Source: Neospora caninum Liverpool (Eukaryota; Apicomplexa; Conoidasida; Eucoccidiorida; Sarcocystidae). From it: a stretch of 64,000 nucleotides of DNA. Location of the stretch: positions 3,027,348-3,091,347 of the forward strand of contig NC_018392.1 of the NCBI RefSeq assembly GCF_000208865.1, written 5' to 3'. Below, in pieces: positions 11,501 through 24,867 of this stretch. The translations under genes were made by a program, and so were the position numbers. The number at the start of each line of letters is the position of its first letter. Within the stretch, counting starts at the first letter, position 1. Under the pieces are notes generated by a model. It was not told where the DNA came from. It did not search any database and saw nothing but the letters and a program-made list of their open reading frames with translations.

Positions 11501-14034
11501 TCGTGACTCTGTCCTGTGTAGCCCTTTGCACCCTTGGCCTTCCCACCTCGCTCCTGGTCGTGTCCGCTCGCTCGGGTTGCCTTGGAGTTCTTCGTGGTAG
11601 CAGCGACGGCATTCCCAACGGATCCAGGAGATGGGCTACGCGCCTGGGACGGCGCGCTCCCAGACATGGAAGCTGAGATCGAAGCAGCCGCGGAAGGCTG
11701 CCAAGCGTCAGCCTGGCGCGGGCTCGGAATCTGGACATCAACCCACGGGTCATTTTCCCACGGCATTGGGATTTCCTCGTGCGTCGTCGAATCGCTGTCC
11801 TCGTCCTCTTCTTCAGAGAGGGCTTCAGCTTCTTCGGAGTGAGATTGGCAGGGGCGAGGCGAGCCGTTTGCCGGTGAACCGGCCTCCGAGTGAGGCGCAG
11901 TGACACTGTCGCTACGGCTTCGGTCGCCCTCGGCGTCCGGCGAACCAGATAAAGTAGAGGATTCGAGAGGATATGCGTCATCTTCAAATTCTTTCGCTGC
12001 ATCCTCCTCTACCTCACTTTCCGTGTCCCCTGTCACTTGATCTTCCACTGGAGGTTCCTCTTCCACGGCGACCTCCCCGGGTCCCCGGGCGCAATCAACG
12101 CAAGACCAGTCCTCTCCCTCTCTGCATTCACCAGTTTCTTCCTTTGGCACATCCTCAACCCCCTCTAAAGTTAACTTCCCGTAACCCGATTGGTAAGCTA
12201 TCGGACTCGGTTTCGGGTCTCCTTGATCTCGCTGCTCACGACCGAGCTCCAGCGTATGTGCCGAGCCATAACAGGAAATCGGGGTTTCTGTGGGTTTTCC
12301 TTCTTCACTTCCCTCGGCCCGCTTGCAGAACGTGCCGCCTCCAGCTTCTATCTGTTGCTGAGGCCAGCGGATATCTTGATGCGGCAGCCGCCGCCAGCTC
12401 TGCCAAGCCACCAACGAGGCAGGAGACTGTGTAACTCTGGCGGGAACCAAAGTTGCAGCGCCCCTCTCCTTGGCCTCGGAGCTGGGGACGAAAAGCCCTC
12501 CATACTGTTCGTTGTGCCCGGGGGAAGGTATAAGGCGAGTGTGAGAGACTTTGTCCGGGTAAACCGGCGACAGCGTACTGTGCCCGTCGGCGTTGTGCGC
12601 CTCCTTTTGAGTGGTATGTGGCTGAACGGGTACCGAGCCCATTGCGGGCCCCGCCTGCGAGGCAAGGCGGTTTCCGTGGCCGTGAAGGAGCGTTTCCGGA
12701 GACGTGTACGACGCCGCTAACATTCCCTGTCCGACGAAAAAGGAATAGTTGGGGTGAAGCATGTCAGCCTGCCCCAGGCGAGGTTCGCAGAGGTTAGGAC
12801 GCATATTCGCGATGAAGTCCCCCGTAGGTTTGCGGTAGTCAGGTTTCACGTCGAAGTTCGCCAGGGCCTTCTGCGCAGCAAATGGTGCGAATAAAACTCC
12901 GTCAGAAGCTGGCGCAGAAGGCGTTGACGGAAAACCGTGGACGGACTGTTTCTTCGCCATGTCCATGCTCTGTTGCACGGTCAGATGTGGCAAGTGCGGC
13001 CTCCCAGAGTCTGTCGCCAGAGAAGCACTGTGCCTCAACTGGTTCCCTGGGTGAACAGCCTGTCCGCCCACACTGGAGACGGACTGGGCACCAGGGACGA
13101 TCCCGTGTGTTTGCCCAGCAAGTTGGCCAGTCAGGCAAGAATCGGAAGGGGTGAGGCGCACGCGCTGAGACGAGGGCGAAAGGAACCGATGCCGCGCGTC
13201 ACGGTCCACATCGCGCACTGCAACGTGAGGCAGCGGTCGGTCCTGCCTAAGATCTGATTGCGGATACTGCCGAACGGGGTTCCCCGCAAGGTGCGTCAAT
13301 GGCAGCTCGACTTGTGTGGGAGCTCGAGGTCTCTGCTGTGGCGGGTGCGACGCCTGCGTTGCAGCCACTTGTTGAGATTGCATGCAGAAACCTGGCTGCT
13401 GCGGCGTCTGGTTTCGCTGAAGTTCTGGAATTCCAAGAGATATCGAGTCTTGCTTGGGTGCTGAGTTCGGCAGTCTCGGCAGCGGCTGGCCTTGAATCAG
13501 GGTGGGCGTCGACGTTCGAAAAATAGGAGCCTGTGGCAGGCCTTCCCGGTGGATCTTTGCGAACGACTGGTGGCCGTAGCCGCCTCCGGGGTGGTTCCCA
13601 GGAGACTGCAGGAGAAACGTTGGAGAACAGTGTCGGGTCATTGGCGGCTGTTCTGTCGAGCCAGGGTTCCTCCACGAGCCGGCATTAGTGGCGGGGAGCA
13701 TCTGGGACGGCCCCTGGGTCACTGGAGCCCCAGCAAAGTAGCCCGCGTTGGGCGCAGAGAAGGCGCCGAAGGCGGGTGCTCCTTGGGTTCCGTGGCCTGT
13801 GCCGGCCACGAAACGACACTGAAGGACAGGCTGCAGAGGACGGGTCGGCGGACATTGGTAGCCAGTACTCAAGTTCAGGGGCTGCGGCGGGTGGGACTCT
13901 GCCGCGGTGCCGTTCGAGAGGCCAGGCGGGGTCGTGTGTGTCACCCCAGGAGGCCGCCAGATGGTGGAGCGATTGTTCATGGTCGGGCCAGCGCCTGCTG
14001 GAGGCAAGGCCCCTACCGTCGGGAAAGGCATCAT
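2562..14034 (-). CDS. Large tubulin-tyrosine-ligase-like (TTLL) protein, about ten exons
   Basis: Exons in transcript order, phase-checked unless noted: 14034-11328, 10989-10786, 10432-10191, 9212-9002, 8722-8487, 8208-7303, about 6850-5756 (5' edge unsure; AGs near 6837-6872), 5175-4999, 4602-3657, 2962-2562. The start is a double ATG (14034/14031). The TTL catalytic fold, an ATP-grasp enzyme joining amino acids to tubulin tails, is at about residues 880-1210. It shows NRFPGMWDMTKK, the nucleotide-binding LKPDGGAMGNGVQLV, FDFRIYCM, FMHLTNYSINK and the metal-binding ILLDTHEKCWLLEVNSNPSL. The HLTNYSINK and LEVNSNPSL signatures indicate TTLL ligase rather than an unrelated ATP-grasp; glutamylase versus glycylase cannot be decided. 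The first ~880 residues are Pro/Gln/Ser-rich and probably disordered. The ~1150 residues after the domain are mostly low complexity, except conserved-looking helical pieces around 5000-5175, 3900-4200 and 2570-2700. Total about 2,370 residues. A 100-N gap falls in the intron 10190-9213. Confidence 0.9.
5593..5620. repeat. Short ATATAC microsatellite in a TTLL intron
   Basis: Three to four ATATATAC units in the intron between exons ending at 5756 and starting at 5175 on the minus strand. Confidence 0.8.
9462..9561. other. Assembly gap (100 Ns)
   Basis: Exactly 100 Ns, the usual placeholder for a gap of unknown size. It sits in a TTLL intron: the exons on either side (10432-10191 and 9212-9002) join in phase, and the protein alignment logic runs through VNGTPK to AYISKLGMARF without a missing piece. 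The flank at 9562-10000 has long homopolymers, including a 17-G run at 9964-9980, and may be low-quality contig-end sequence. Confidence 0.95.
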
Positions 14035-17000
14035 TTCGGGGCAACAGTGGAACGCACGACAACTCGCCCTCGGCGGACAGAGAAAACTCGCAGGGCGGCA
14101 GCACACGAATGCCGTGAATAGAATAACATTCCCAGGGAGAAACCGCGAGGGACAGTCCTATCTGCCTCACAACGTCACACCCGTTTTTTAGACTAGCGGA
14201 TCATGATGTGCTGGACTACACACTACTTCAGCGCAGCGAGAGAGCATTCAAGTCAAGGTATCCAGGAGCGCAATTTTTAGAGAGGTTGGGTGCGAGTGTA
14301 GGCGGAAGAATTCCATTCGCGAGTCCAGGGTTCCGTAAAAAAAACGGCGCTTGGGGCGTCACGTGTTGGCCGCAAGGGTGCAACGAAAACTGACCCGTTT
14401 TCGCTGGGCCGACAGCGCGTCTAGGACGGGTGTCGACGGTTGGACAAAAACAACTCGAGGCAGTGGACGGAAACGTGGAAACGCAGTGGATACTGGGCCG
14501 ACATAAAAGATGTGCTCTTCGACTCGGTCAACCCGAACACTCAAAATTCGCGGAGAGGAAGGCTCTTGCTGTCCAGCTGTTGCGTGAACCCCGCCCCCCC
14601 TGTCCCTGTGCGATATCTGTTGAAGCAAGGCTTTGCGAGTCTCGGGTTGAAGGCGCCTTGTCTTGAGAGCTCGTCCGACGCAATCAAAGTTTTCTGAGTC
14701 CCAGCCAACTTCGCTCATAACGCCAAGACGCAAGACAGAGTCTTTTAGGGCAAGATCAATACGGAACAAAGCCGCCGCGAGAAGGCAGCTTCTGCTGGGA
14801 CATGAGGGGGGATTGCTCTGGCACCGCGGCCGCCGACAGTGTAGCGACAGATGACAGCACAGCAAACAAGGGTTCTCACAAGGGAGTGAGGTGTGGTGCG
14901 AGAACAAAGACCGAGACTGTACTTGAAACCAACAGGTTGAGACCGAAAATAAACCAGCAGTGTGGGAGACGAGCTGTGGATGCGGAACTTTTTTACCGCG
15001 ACTTTGTTACGCGCATCTCTGCTTTCATCTGGCGGGACGGTGGCGGAGCCATGGCACTTGTCGTGAAAATGGCCCTCCTCGCAGAGAGCTCCCCGCGACC
15101 CGAGTTGGTCCAGGGAAAGCAAGATTTGCGCAGAGGCAGTCGGGGGAAAGCGCGAAGAAGGGCAAAATCTTATCCGGCAGTACGTATGCACCACACCGCG
15201 CCTAAAACTGAGTCGGTATCTGAATGCCAAAGACTCAGCGACAAAGTGACGCGCGACCTTCGCGCTCAAGACACGCAGCCGCACTAGACAACCTCCCCGC
15301 GCAGACTGCAACCCAACTAGCGAGCGTTGCCGCTCAGGGTCTCCGCAGAGCAAGCTTCGTGGGTTCAACGCGACGGACGAGAGCACAGTCTTTTCACCAA
15401 TTGCTGTTGCACTGCATGACCCCCCGTGAATTCAAAGAGCTTGCTCCGTTACGGACTGGCGAACCTCGCTAAAAGCAGCATATTACGTAACTACCAACAC
15501 GGAAATGTGTGCACTTCGCCGAGGTCACCGCGCTTCCCCGCACGGTAGATATATGCCCCATCGGTCCTCACTCACTGGCGCTTGATAGCAACACGTAATT
15601 TGTCGCCAGATGAGTTCCGTTGCCGTCGCGCGGCAGTGAAGATGACAAACGCGAGCACACTAACGTCCACACAGTGCTTGCAACAATCGGCGCCAAGGCG
15701 AACTGTCTCTCCTTGCCCCGAACTTTATCTAGGTCCTTTCGTGGGGGGCCGCAGGGCCGTACACTTCAAGAGGGTTCTGGCCAAGACATCCAAAAGAGGG
15801 CTGACCTCCTCCAACTTCTGAAACTCACCAAGCATCCCAATCGAATCCTCACTGAGCAGGGCCTTCGAATGCGGTTGTCCTTGAAAAAGAAACCGGGACG
15901 CAGTAACGACTCGCACCAGCCACGCAGGCAAACAGTTTTTCGGGCAGACGCCTCAGTTAAAGAGAAGTTCGCCGTTGTCTCATGCCTCTTTTGCAGCTGC
16001 ATGAGTTTTCAAACCGCCACTAGAAGCTCGCCTCGGTCTCCAATCCGGAACTTCGCAGAGTGAAGCCCACACAGCTGCTCAGCCACGTATTCTAGCGTCG
16101 TCTACGCAGTGCCCTACGAAGCGAAGTGCAGCAGGAACAGAAGCTGTCAGTCCATTCCTGGAGAGGCTGAAACATTCGTCAAGTCGGTCGCTGCAGAGGG
16201 TGATCACTGTGATACCCCCCACTAAACAGACTGACGAACTGTTTGGTAAGGACACTCTAATGGTGGGAGCTACGGCGCCTAGACTTGCGTTTTCATCAGG
16301 CGACGATTTTACTGTTTTTGCTTGTTGACGCTCTGCTTAACGGTACGAATGGTTAATATTAACATAATTGTTTCCAATGGCTACCGTTGTGATATCGCTG
16401 ATGGTACCACGGGCTGGTTGCGGTAAACTTCGGTTTAAGAAGCTGTCTGTCGGGCATTTAGGCAGCAGGCTTCTCGTCAACAAGGAGATGATGGACTTGC
16501 GCCGCAATGTGGTTCACATAGGCGGCGAATGATAGAGTTTGCGCAAGTACCTACAAGCATTCGTAAGGTGACTAGGAGTCACACTCTTGAGTGTAGACGA
16601 AGCCTCAGAGATGATTATGAGAGGCGCCGGCGTAGGAAGCAACGATATCAGAGACAGCCTCTGAGTCGAGTACGAAGTACCTTCATAGCCTTCACTCGAC
16701 TGGCCTTGTGCCATACTCCCACTTTCGGTTCACGTATTCAGCGATACAACGCGAACCGCTTTCCGCGTCGTCATCGACATCGAGCTTTCAGCTCCAACGA
16801 AGCATAACAGAACCCAGCGGCCGCTCGCCACGGATGTGACCTCTTTTTGAAGACCCCGTCCATCATTGCTGAGATAGCTCCATAAACGTGGAACGGCTCC
16901 GAGCAGCATCAGCTGTACAAAAGACCCGACTAACCATTAAGAAGCGTCAAGGTTTTAGTGGCAGCACTCCTTTTTGACAGCAACACTTCTCAGAGGAACA

Positions 17001-20000
17001 TTGTTATGCCCGAACATGTGGCACATTCCAGAGAGTTGAAGCACCCAAGAATCACCATTGTACCACACCACGGAACACGGCACTAGGACCAAGATGTCTT
17101 GCCTGGCTTTCCCATCACTCCAGCCTCACGCTGGGAACCAGCAATGAGCTATTGCTGACAGCAGCTCTGGCAAAAAACGGAAGAGCCTAACTGAGCAATC
17201 ACTTCATTGAGACCTCGAATATCAAAACTATAGATATTTCTACGGCACCGGTGAGTTAAAATTTTCAGTACTCCAGACGATGGCTTCTGAGGTACCACAT
17301 TTGGGCTGATTTTCCCTTCTGGGTGTACAGTATGTTCCAAGATATCACTGCTAAAAGTGGAGTACTCTTGGTGAGGCGTGTTTTTACGCTGATTCAGGTT
17401 GCAGTCCTCTGGGTACGCTGGTGTGGGCAAGAAATTGGGAAACACAGTGGACCATCTCATAATGGTATCTGTCCACTTTTTCGCTGCCAGCAGCTTGGAC
17501 TAGTTGGGCAAAGTTTAGCCATTCTGTTCGAGATGCGTGGCAAATGCGGGGATTCGCACCACGCCGCATTGAGCATCTGCGGCGCGTGTCAATATTGGAT
17601 GCGTTGCAGCAGAAACGTCACCGTTCGAAAAAGGTCACCCTTTTGTAGGTGCACGGTTCACGAGAAACTGGCCGTGCAATTGACGCACATTTTGAGCGGT
17701 ATAGAGGGTGGCCCACAGGTTTTGGATTTTCTCTACGCTTGGACACATTTTCCATGGGGAACCAGATACGAACCAAAAGACACGCCACTCGTGGGGAGAG
17801 CTTGCGCGGAGCAAGTCGTCGTTGACAGCTGCGAGATGAAGACGGCCTCGCTCCAGGCAGACTCACTTGTCGAAGTGCACATTGGTAACTGAAATTCATC
17901 AGCCACTTTGGGGCGGTTTGTGGTCGAGATTGTTGCCGTTCCGTAGTGCGTCAGGGTTTTTCGTTTCTCCGAGCATAAAGGCGTGGGCATGCCACCACAC
18001 AGCGGAGGGTTGGAGGTTCTCACATCGCTAGACGAGGCCATCGTCCCAAGGCAAGATTCTTTTTCGGCCTGCTCGAGCAGTCGTGCCGCGAACCCCCTGG
18101 CGCCTTCTCTCCCCCCCTCTCTCTCGTAGCGGCCGGACGACGTCCTCTGGGATCGATCTCTCACCAAAGCGCGATCGCGGCGAGAGCACCCACGACGCCC
18201 TCTCTCTCCTACGCCCACTTACTCACAATTAGAACTACTCTTTTCTGTTCTGATCTTCGTGGAAGCTGGTGTGGGTCGAGAAGTGTGAGACGTAATCTTT
18301 TTTGTAACTTTGGAACACGAGCTCCCACGCCACGCAGTGCTCCCTCAGTGTGTGTTTCTGCGCGTGTGTGTGTACGCGCCAATGCCGGTTCTGCGCAGTT
18401 GTGTACGGATCACACACTCCCCAGTGTTGGAGGCTGCCAGTGTGCACAGTCCAACGATTCATAATTCCCGCGTGTGTGTGTGTGCAAGTGAGTTGCTCTC
18501 AAAACGGGTCCGTGATTTTGAGAAGCTGAAACATCCTCACGAAAAAATCGGCCGCAGCGTGATTTAAAGGGGGACTGGGGATGAATGCGACTATTTTCTA
18601 ATCGTCCACGCAAACGTTGCTTGGGGGGAAGGCGTAGAGGGGCAACGCCTTGGAGAAACACACAGTACAGGGATCACGCACTGCACGACTACCGCTCTGT
18701 TTGTGGCCCATGTGCGCCCCCGATTTTTTCACGCGGGCGAGCGATTTTTCCGAGCACAAGTCTACGGCGGACGAAGTGGAGGGACGGGGATTTCGTCCAC
18801 ACACAAAGCAGATGAATCTCGTATCCTTGCGCCTGCGGTATGTGCGGTAAACCCCCTGTTTTTTGTGAGGAGACAAACAATCCTGTTCGAGAGTGTGAAT
18901 GAATACTCGCCTCGTACCACAGATAAAATGCAGTGGACGTCGTGGAAACTCCCGATGTGACTGTGCTGTATCACCATGGCATGTGTAGCCGCCACAGTGC
19001 TGTGAGCAAATTTGCGGGTTATTTCCTGGTTCCAAACTAATCTGTGCCACGATATATATTTTATTCATATTCACCGCTGTGCCATAGCTTACCATGTCTT
19101 CTGAGTCCCTCCAAATGAACATTTGCGGCGGTGTGTCTCCAAGAAAACTGCGATTCTTCCTCGTCCGATGCAGACATCTGGGGGGCGCGTACTGTGGAGA
19201 GCCGTAGAAAACTATGGCCGTCTCTCCGAACACAATGGTGATCCGGTGTCGATTTTCACCCCTAAAAGGATGAAGGTCTGCTGACAGCCTGCGACCACGC
19301 ACACACCCTTGGTTTCATCATGAAGAGGTGGCCTCGACTTCGGGTCTACCAGATGAAAGTTCGGTTCAGTGTGTGAACCGCCCTCGCTGCAGCGCTGGAG
19401 CCCGTTCTGTCATACTCCTCAGGAAACGAATGAACTGTCGTCTGAGAGTATTGCTCGAGGCCGACTGTTCATGCCAGCACCCATTTGACCGCTGGTTTGA
19501 GTGTACCTCAGAAGTAACGTAAATTGCCGTGCGTGCCTGGCTACGGAGGATGAAGGCTTCTTCGGCGACTTCAGTATGATTTCTCGGGACTGCTCGGCTG
19601 TGAGCGTTTGTACTTGCGGTACACATCTCGTGTACTGCTCTGGTTGTTCAGCCAAGCCGTTTGATCTTTTTACTGTCTCTGCTACTCCAGTGCGAAAACT
19701 TTTCCTCGTAACCCTGGTACCGAACGTTTCTAGGCACCCACCAGATTTTTACGAGGTGGATCCAGCTTTCTACAGTTTTGTAATTCCAGCAGTGTTTTCT
19801 CAGTTCGCTGAGAAACCGGCAGATTCATCTCGCCTGGGCATGGTCAGGCCTTGCCAGAGAACTCGCTCTGCGACTTCTCCAACACGACGCGAGTCGTTTT
19901 TTTACGTTCCCCGCAGTGCGCAGAAATCTCTGCTTTTCCATCTCTGCTCTGGCCTGTGTCCTCTTGTGGCTGGGCCGTGGTGCTTACACGTCTGTGGTAG

Positions 20001-20572
20001 CTCTGTCTGCCTACAGAGTACGAGGTGTGCTTCATGCCTCTGTCGCCCTATGCTGTGAACCTGAAGCGTTCCTAACCGTGGTACAGGCGGACTCTGATCG
20101 GGCCTTCTTCTGAGACGACTCGAATCATGCTTTATGAAAAGGTTGCTTGTAAATTTCCCTCCAATCCTGTCAGCGACGTCAACGGACGCGGTGGCCAAAT
20201 CCGTGCGTCTCCCCGAGTCATCTCCCCATAGAATGCAACTTATCACTGCACTGCGATCGAGAGTTACTCAAGGCGAGACAAGGGTGCGTCAATGCCATGC
20301 CCGGATCCAGTCGGGGTCCGGCCAAGCATCTTTGAAGCGCTCTAAGGAGGCGTCGAATCTGTCACGAGAAACGGCTTTCCTTGCGATACAAGGCGCATAC
20401 CCCCCCCCCCCAAAAAAAGACGCTTCGAGTGACGTCACGGGAGTCCCTTTTCACCGGTGCGTTCGTTCTGCAGTGCCGATACGGAGTGGACCGTCCAAAA
20501 CCGCCGGTCGGGGAGGACTCTCTCACCCTCTGCACGTCGTTTGCGCATTAGTGCCTTCTGTGCTTGCCGCCG
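14035..20572. other. Long divergent intergenic region (TTLL / ApiAP2)
   Basis: About 6.5 kb separates the start codons of two genes transcribed away from each other. I found no exon I could defend. The open stretches (for example 18598-19302 minus, 19501-20058 plus, 20134-20631 plus) have no recognisable motifs and are Cys/His/Arg-rich, as expected from noncoding sequence. Base composition is nearer 50% GC than in the exons. It probably holds both promoters and a long 5' UTR for the transcription factor; a noncoding RNA cannot be excluded. A C12A7 homopolymer pair lies at about 20400-20418. Confidence 0.5.
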
Positions 20573-23500
20573 ATGAATCCTGTTGCTTGCGAACACCCAG
20601 GATCCACCATGCCGCCACAGACGCTCTCTGACTGTCTTGCCCGAGTCCCGTCCAGTGGCGGCCAGTCAGTCTGGGAATCGGCAGGGAGAGAGGAGCGTGT
20701 AGCCCCGCTGGAGCACTTGGCCGATGCTGTCGCGCCCATGCCGTCACACGCTCACTGTTCGCTCCGGGGCGACGCGATAGCGGCCCACGAACTATGGTCT
20801 GGTGGTTTCGGGTCTCGCTGCAAAGTCGGCGATTCATTCGCGGCGCCCCCGACTTCTGTGAATCCCTTCCGCCCCACCATGACCCGTTCTGGGGCCTCCG
20901 ACGTGACAGCATCAACTACTGTCTCTTCCAGAGCGAGTCAGGCTTCTTCCTTTGAATGGTGCCCGTCTTCCACTGCGTGCGAGCCGGCGTCAGCATGTCC
21001 TACCCAAGATGAGGAAATCAATTCAACACTTTCCCCTTCGCCATCGCCCTGCAACCTCCTTCAGTTCGACTTGAGTTCTTCAGCTACGGCTTTTACGTGT
21101 CGAGAGTCGTCCCTCCCAGTGGGAGCATCTCAGCCTCCCGGCCTTACCGCCAACGCGCTGCCCCCGGCTCTCGTTAAGCGAGCAGCGGCGGCGAAACAGA
21201 AGGCAACTCCAGAGCCTTTGAAGTCAACGCTTCCACATGTTTCTCAGATCGACGGCGTTTCCTATACTGCTCCGTTTGAGTGCACTTCCTCAATAGGCGC
21301 GACGAATGCGGTGTCGGCCGCGGCGGCCGCTGTCTCTCCCGTCTCCGACGAAGAGCATGACCTCCATCTCGTGCCTCTATCGCCTTCGTGCCAAACCCAG
21401 GGGCATCTGCAGGTGCACCGAAGCTACGCGACTCCTTGCCTTCCGTCGACATCACGCATGGGCGAGTTCGGCAGCCCCGGCTTCCCTCAGGAGAAAACTG
21501 ACCCGGGAGTCCCCTGGGGACTCGAGAGATACTGCTATCCTGAGCTGTGTACACCCACCGTGGCAGGGTCCGAGGAGCCCCTCCATTTCGCTTCATGTCA
21601 TCCGGAGTCCTTTGGCCTGTTGCAAGGCAGCAGTCGCTGCATCGACGCGTTCTGCTGCGGCGCATGCTCGACGGATGCCGTGGATCAGTGTGCCGGTCTA
21701 TGCGGCGGAGCAAGTCAGAGGCGACCAGCTGTCAGGCGCGAAGCGGGTCAGGTTCCACTAACGCATTCGGCCGACTCGAGCATTAGTCGAGACTTCCATC
21801 GACTTCCTGGATTCAAGACTGCTGGCGCGCCCGAGAGAGATCCTTCGTTGTTTCCTGGAGCGCCACGCGGGGGGAAAGACTTGCCGGTGGACGACGGTGG
21901 GGACAGCCTGTGCAACCCGTACCAGGAATTACAGAACTTGACAGAAGGCTCCCCGCTTCACGAGAGAGCTGGAGCCCTTTTTCCGTACCTGCGGCTAGAA
22001 ACCGAAACGCCCGGATACAGCGTAAGTGGAGGTCTGTTCAATCTGAGGACACGAAACGCTTCCTAAAGCGCCCTTTCCTTGCAGCTGCCGATGAACTTGG
22101 CAGTACGCGGAGCAGAGGAGGCGGGTTCACAGCACTGGACTTGGTGCACGCGCTGCTTGTGCGGACATGCAGAGACTTCGAACTCGTAGTTGCATGGCCT
22201 GCGGAATGTGCGTCGTTCTTGTAACGCCGTTTCGAGTAGGTAACCTCGTGGATGAAGGCTTTGCAAGCATCTCGCGTTGTACAAAGTGCGAAGAATGGAT
22301 GCCTCGAAACTTCCGTGGGGCGCATCCGCAGGGTACGGCCAAGCTTTGGCTGGAAGTTTGCTTTCTCGAACGGGTTTTGTCATTTTGCTTCTGTCTGATA
22401 CTTATAGAGCCCTTACAAATATCAAGCTCTCGATTCGCCCTCATCGTATAAGTGGAAGACGTTGACCACGTCCCCGAGAGAGAGTCGTCTGAGCCGGTCC
22501 ATATCGCCATCGACGTGGGACGGACTCTCAATTTATCTCAGCGAATCGGACGCATTTTATCAAGACATGTCCTTACAATCAAGTGGCGATACTCCTAGCT
22601 CCCCGCTCGTGCGAAGGTCAGGGGTGAGCAGACTCCTCACATCCGATGACCCCATCGGAGAGCCTCTGACGCCCACAGACGTCTCACCGGGTGGTCCATC
22701 CCGTCTCTCCACAAGGTCAGAATTGGTGCACACGGAGAGCAGTCAGCTGGCGACTCCAAATCTCCCCCTCTGCGCGGGAAGCCCAGCTCCGCCTTCCGAG
22801 GAGTTGCGCAGTCTCGCTGACACTGACAGACCTGGGGCCGCTCTCCCGGTTCCCGTCGGCCATCCCTCCTACCAATTCGCCACTGTGACTCCAGAAGCAG
22901 TATCTAGTTCAACTGCTAAGCGAGGCTTAGAGGCGAGTGCGTGGTGGGAGGAAAACTCGACCGGCCAGCAGCGACTCCCCGAGCAGTCACGATGCCTCCC
23001 AGAAGGAACCTGCGGAGACGCTGCGGCGTCTTCCAGAAGTCAAAAGGGCAATGGAAGCAGCTGTCCTGCAGAAAATCCATGTATTTCTGGAAGCCCGGAC
23101 GCAGCGGCGACACGGGATTCAATCAGTAGTGGAGTTCCTGGGACAGCGTCGTGCCATTCGGCATGTCAAGACAGTTACGTTTCTGGTGAATGCAGTGAAG
23201 GCAAAGGCGCCGGGGACTGTAAGGCGGAAGGAGGAATTCCGACAGCCTCGTGCAGTTCTGGCCAGGGCTTCGCGGCGATTCCGCAGTCGGACACGACTGG
23301 ATCTGCAGAAGGAACCGCCAACGCGTGCCATGTTGGGACGCTTGCGTCGGTCGCTCCACCGGGGACAGCTCCACATTCGATCTCGACGGCGTGTTCTTCA
23401 CTGTCGTCAGAGAGTGGAGCAGCGGCGCCTACACCGTTTCCTGCAGTCCGGACGGAGAGGCAGGACTCGGCCGGAACCATGTCGCCCGTTTCCTGCTCTG

Positions 23501-24867
23501 GTTTTTCTCCCGCTACCATTGCCTCATGCCATGGAGGCAACGGCAGCAACTTAGGTCTGCCCTCGATCCCTGCTGGCACGTCTTGTTTTTCTGCGCTCGC
23601 TCATAGTGCAGCATTGCCTGCGAACAAGTCCGCAGTCCCGTGTGGTGACGGCGAGTCGTATCAGACCTTTGCCCAGGCAGCGAATTACTCGTCTCTCGTG
23701 CGGGCATCCCACTTGTCTTCGACCGGTGCAGCTGCGTGGAGCTTCGTTCGTGGAATGCCGGGGAGCGTAGCCTCAAAACCGGCTGTCGCTGCTGGGCTTA
23801 TTCGCTGTGCGTCTTCTTTTGTCGCCAGTGTGCCCGTAACCCAGCAACGTACGCAGCCAGCTCCTTCAGTTCCGCCTTGTTCCCCAGAGAATTTTGCAGT
23901 TCGCCCACAGCCTTTTGTGACGCCAAGGACGACCGGAGACGGCCAACTTCCCAGGCAGCCCGCCGTCCTGCAGCAGTCGATGCCGCAGATCGCCAAGGCT
24001 CCAGCAGCTGGAAAGGCATGGGCTCCGACAGAAGTGAGCATTCAACAAGGCGTCAGCACACCGCCCCAGTTCTGCCCGACTCGTGCGCCTCTCAACGGCG
24101 TCGGGGCATCTTCGAATTTGTTGGCAGCGACAGGCGCATCACACGCTGATTGCACGAATTTGTCAGCAATGAAGTACCCCTATTTTTGTCCCCCAGCTGC
24201 TCACCTCGGTCGGCCGACAGGGGCGCCGCCGTTTGGAAATGTCAGTTGTTTGGCAAAGGATGAGCCTCCAACTTTCGAAGAGCATGAGCATGGCGAGACG
24301 CAACGCGAGACAACCTTCGACTTTGGTGGCCCGACTGCGGTCCCCATCAGAACCCGAAAGGGATTTCGCAAACCTCTTCCTCTGCCGCAGGAGATGCTGG
24401 CATGCCCTGGAGATGTCGGAGACGCGGAACGAGGCAATGAGCCTGTACTTCAGTACGATGCAGCTTCTCGCGAGTGGAGGTACGCCGATGCATCCGGTGG
24501 CCGTGCAGCCCCCCCATAGTGTTTCGGTGGAAGGCACCTTGTGATGCTGACACAGCCAGTCTCAAAGAGTTGCAGGTGGAAGGATCAAGGCGTAAGGTGG
24601 ACAGGGGAGGGTCAGCCTATTCTTCAGATGGTTTGGTCTCTGTTGTGTCTTCACTTTTTGCGCTGCAGGGTTTTCTGGGTTGAAGATAGACTAGCGCGAT
24701 ACAAAGTCTTCCAGGCAAAAAAATTTGGCAAAGAGCGTGCCCAGCAACTTGCCGAGGACTGGTATCATAGAGCCCGAGCTGGACATGTTTCTGTCGGCTC
24801 CAGGGGTCTCCGCGGTGTCCAAAGCCAAGGCGCTCCAAAAGCGAAGAAAATCAAAACGGAAGCTTAG
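20573..24867 (+). CDS. ApiAP2 transcription factor with one C-terminal AP2 domain
   Basis: A three-exon model closes in phase: 20573-22021, 22408-24479 and 24669-24867, 1,239 residues. Intron 1 has a good GTAAGT donor and an acceptor after a T-rich tract (TACTTATAG). The last splice joins REWR to VFWVEDRLARYKVFQAKKFG, producing a single AP2 DNA-binding domain at about residues 1160-1215. It has the pattern YDAxxREWR, WVEDxR, KxFxxKKFGxExAxxLAxDW, typical of apicomplexan AP2 factors. The remaining ~1150 residues are Ser/Pro/Ala/Thr-rich with no fold I recognise, plus a basic KKIKTEA tail after the domain. An in-frame ATG at 20609 in a better context (CCACCATGCC) is an alternative start. ApiAP2 proteins bind specific DNA motifs in the nucleus and control stage- or cycle-specific genes. 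By remembered gene order this could be T. gondii AP2VI-3, unverified. Confidence 0.88.

Noticed and set aside
18598..19302. 234-codon minus-strand frame in the long spacer
   Set aside because: Composition is Cys/His/Arg-rich without periodicity or motif, typical of noncoding sequence; several overlapping frames are equally long.
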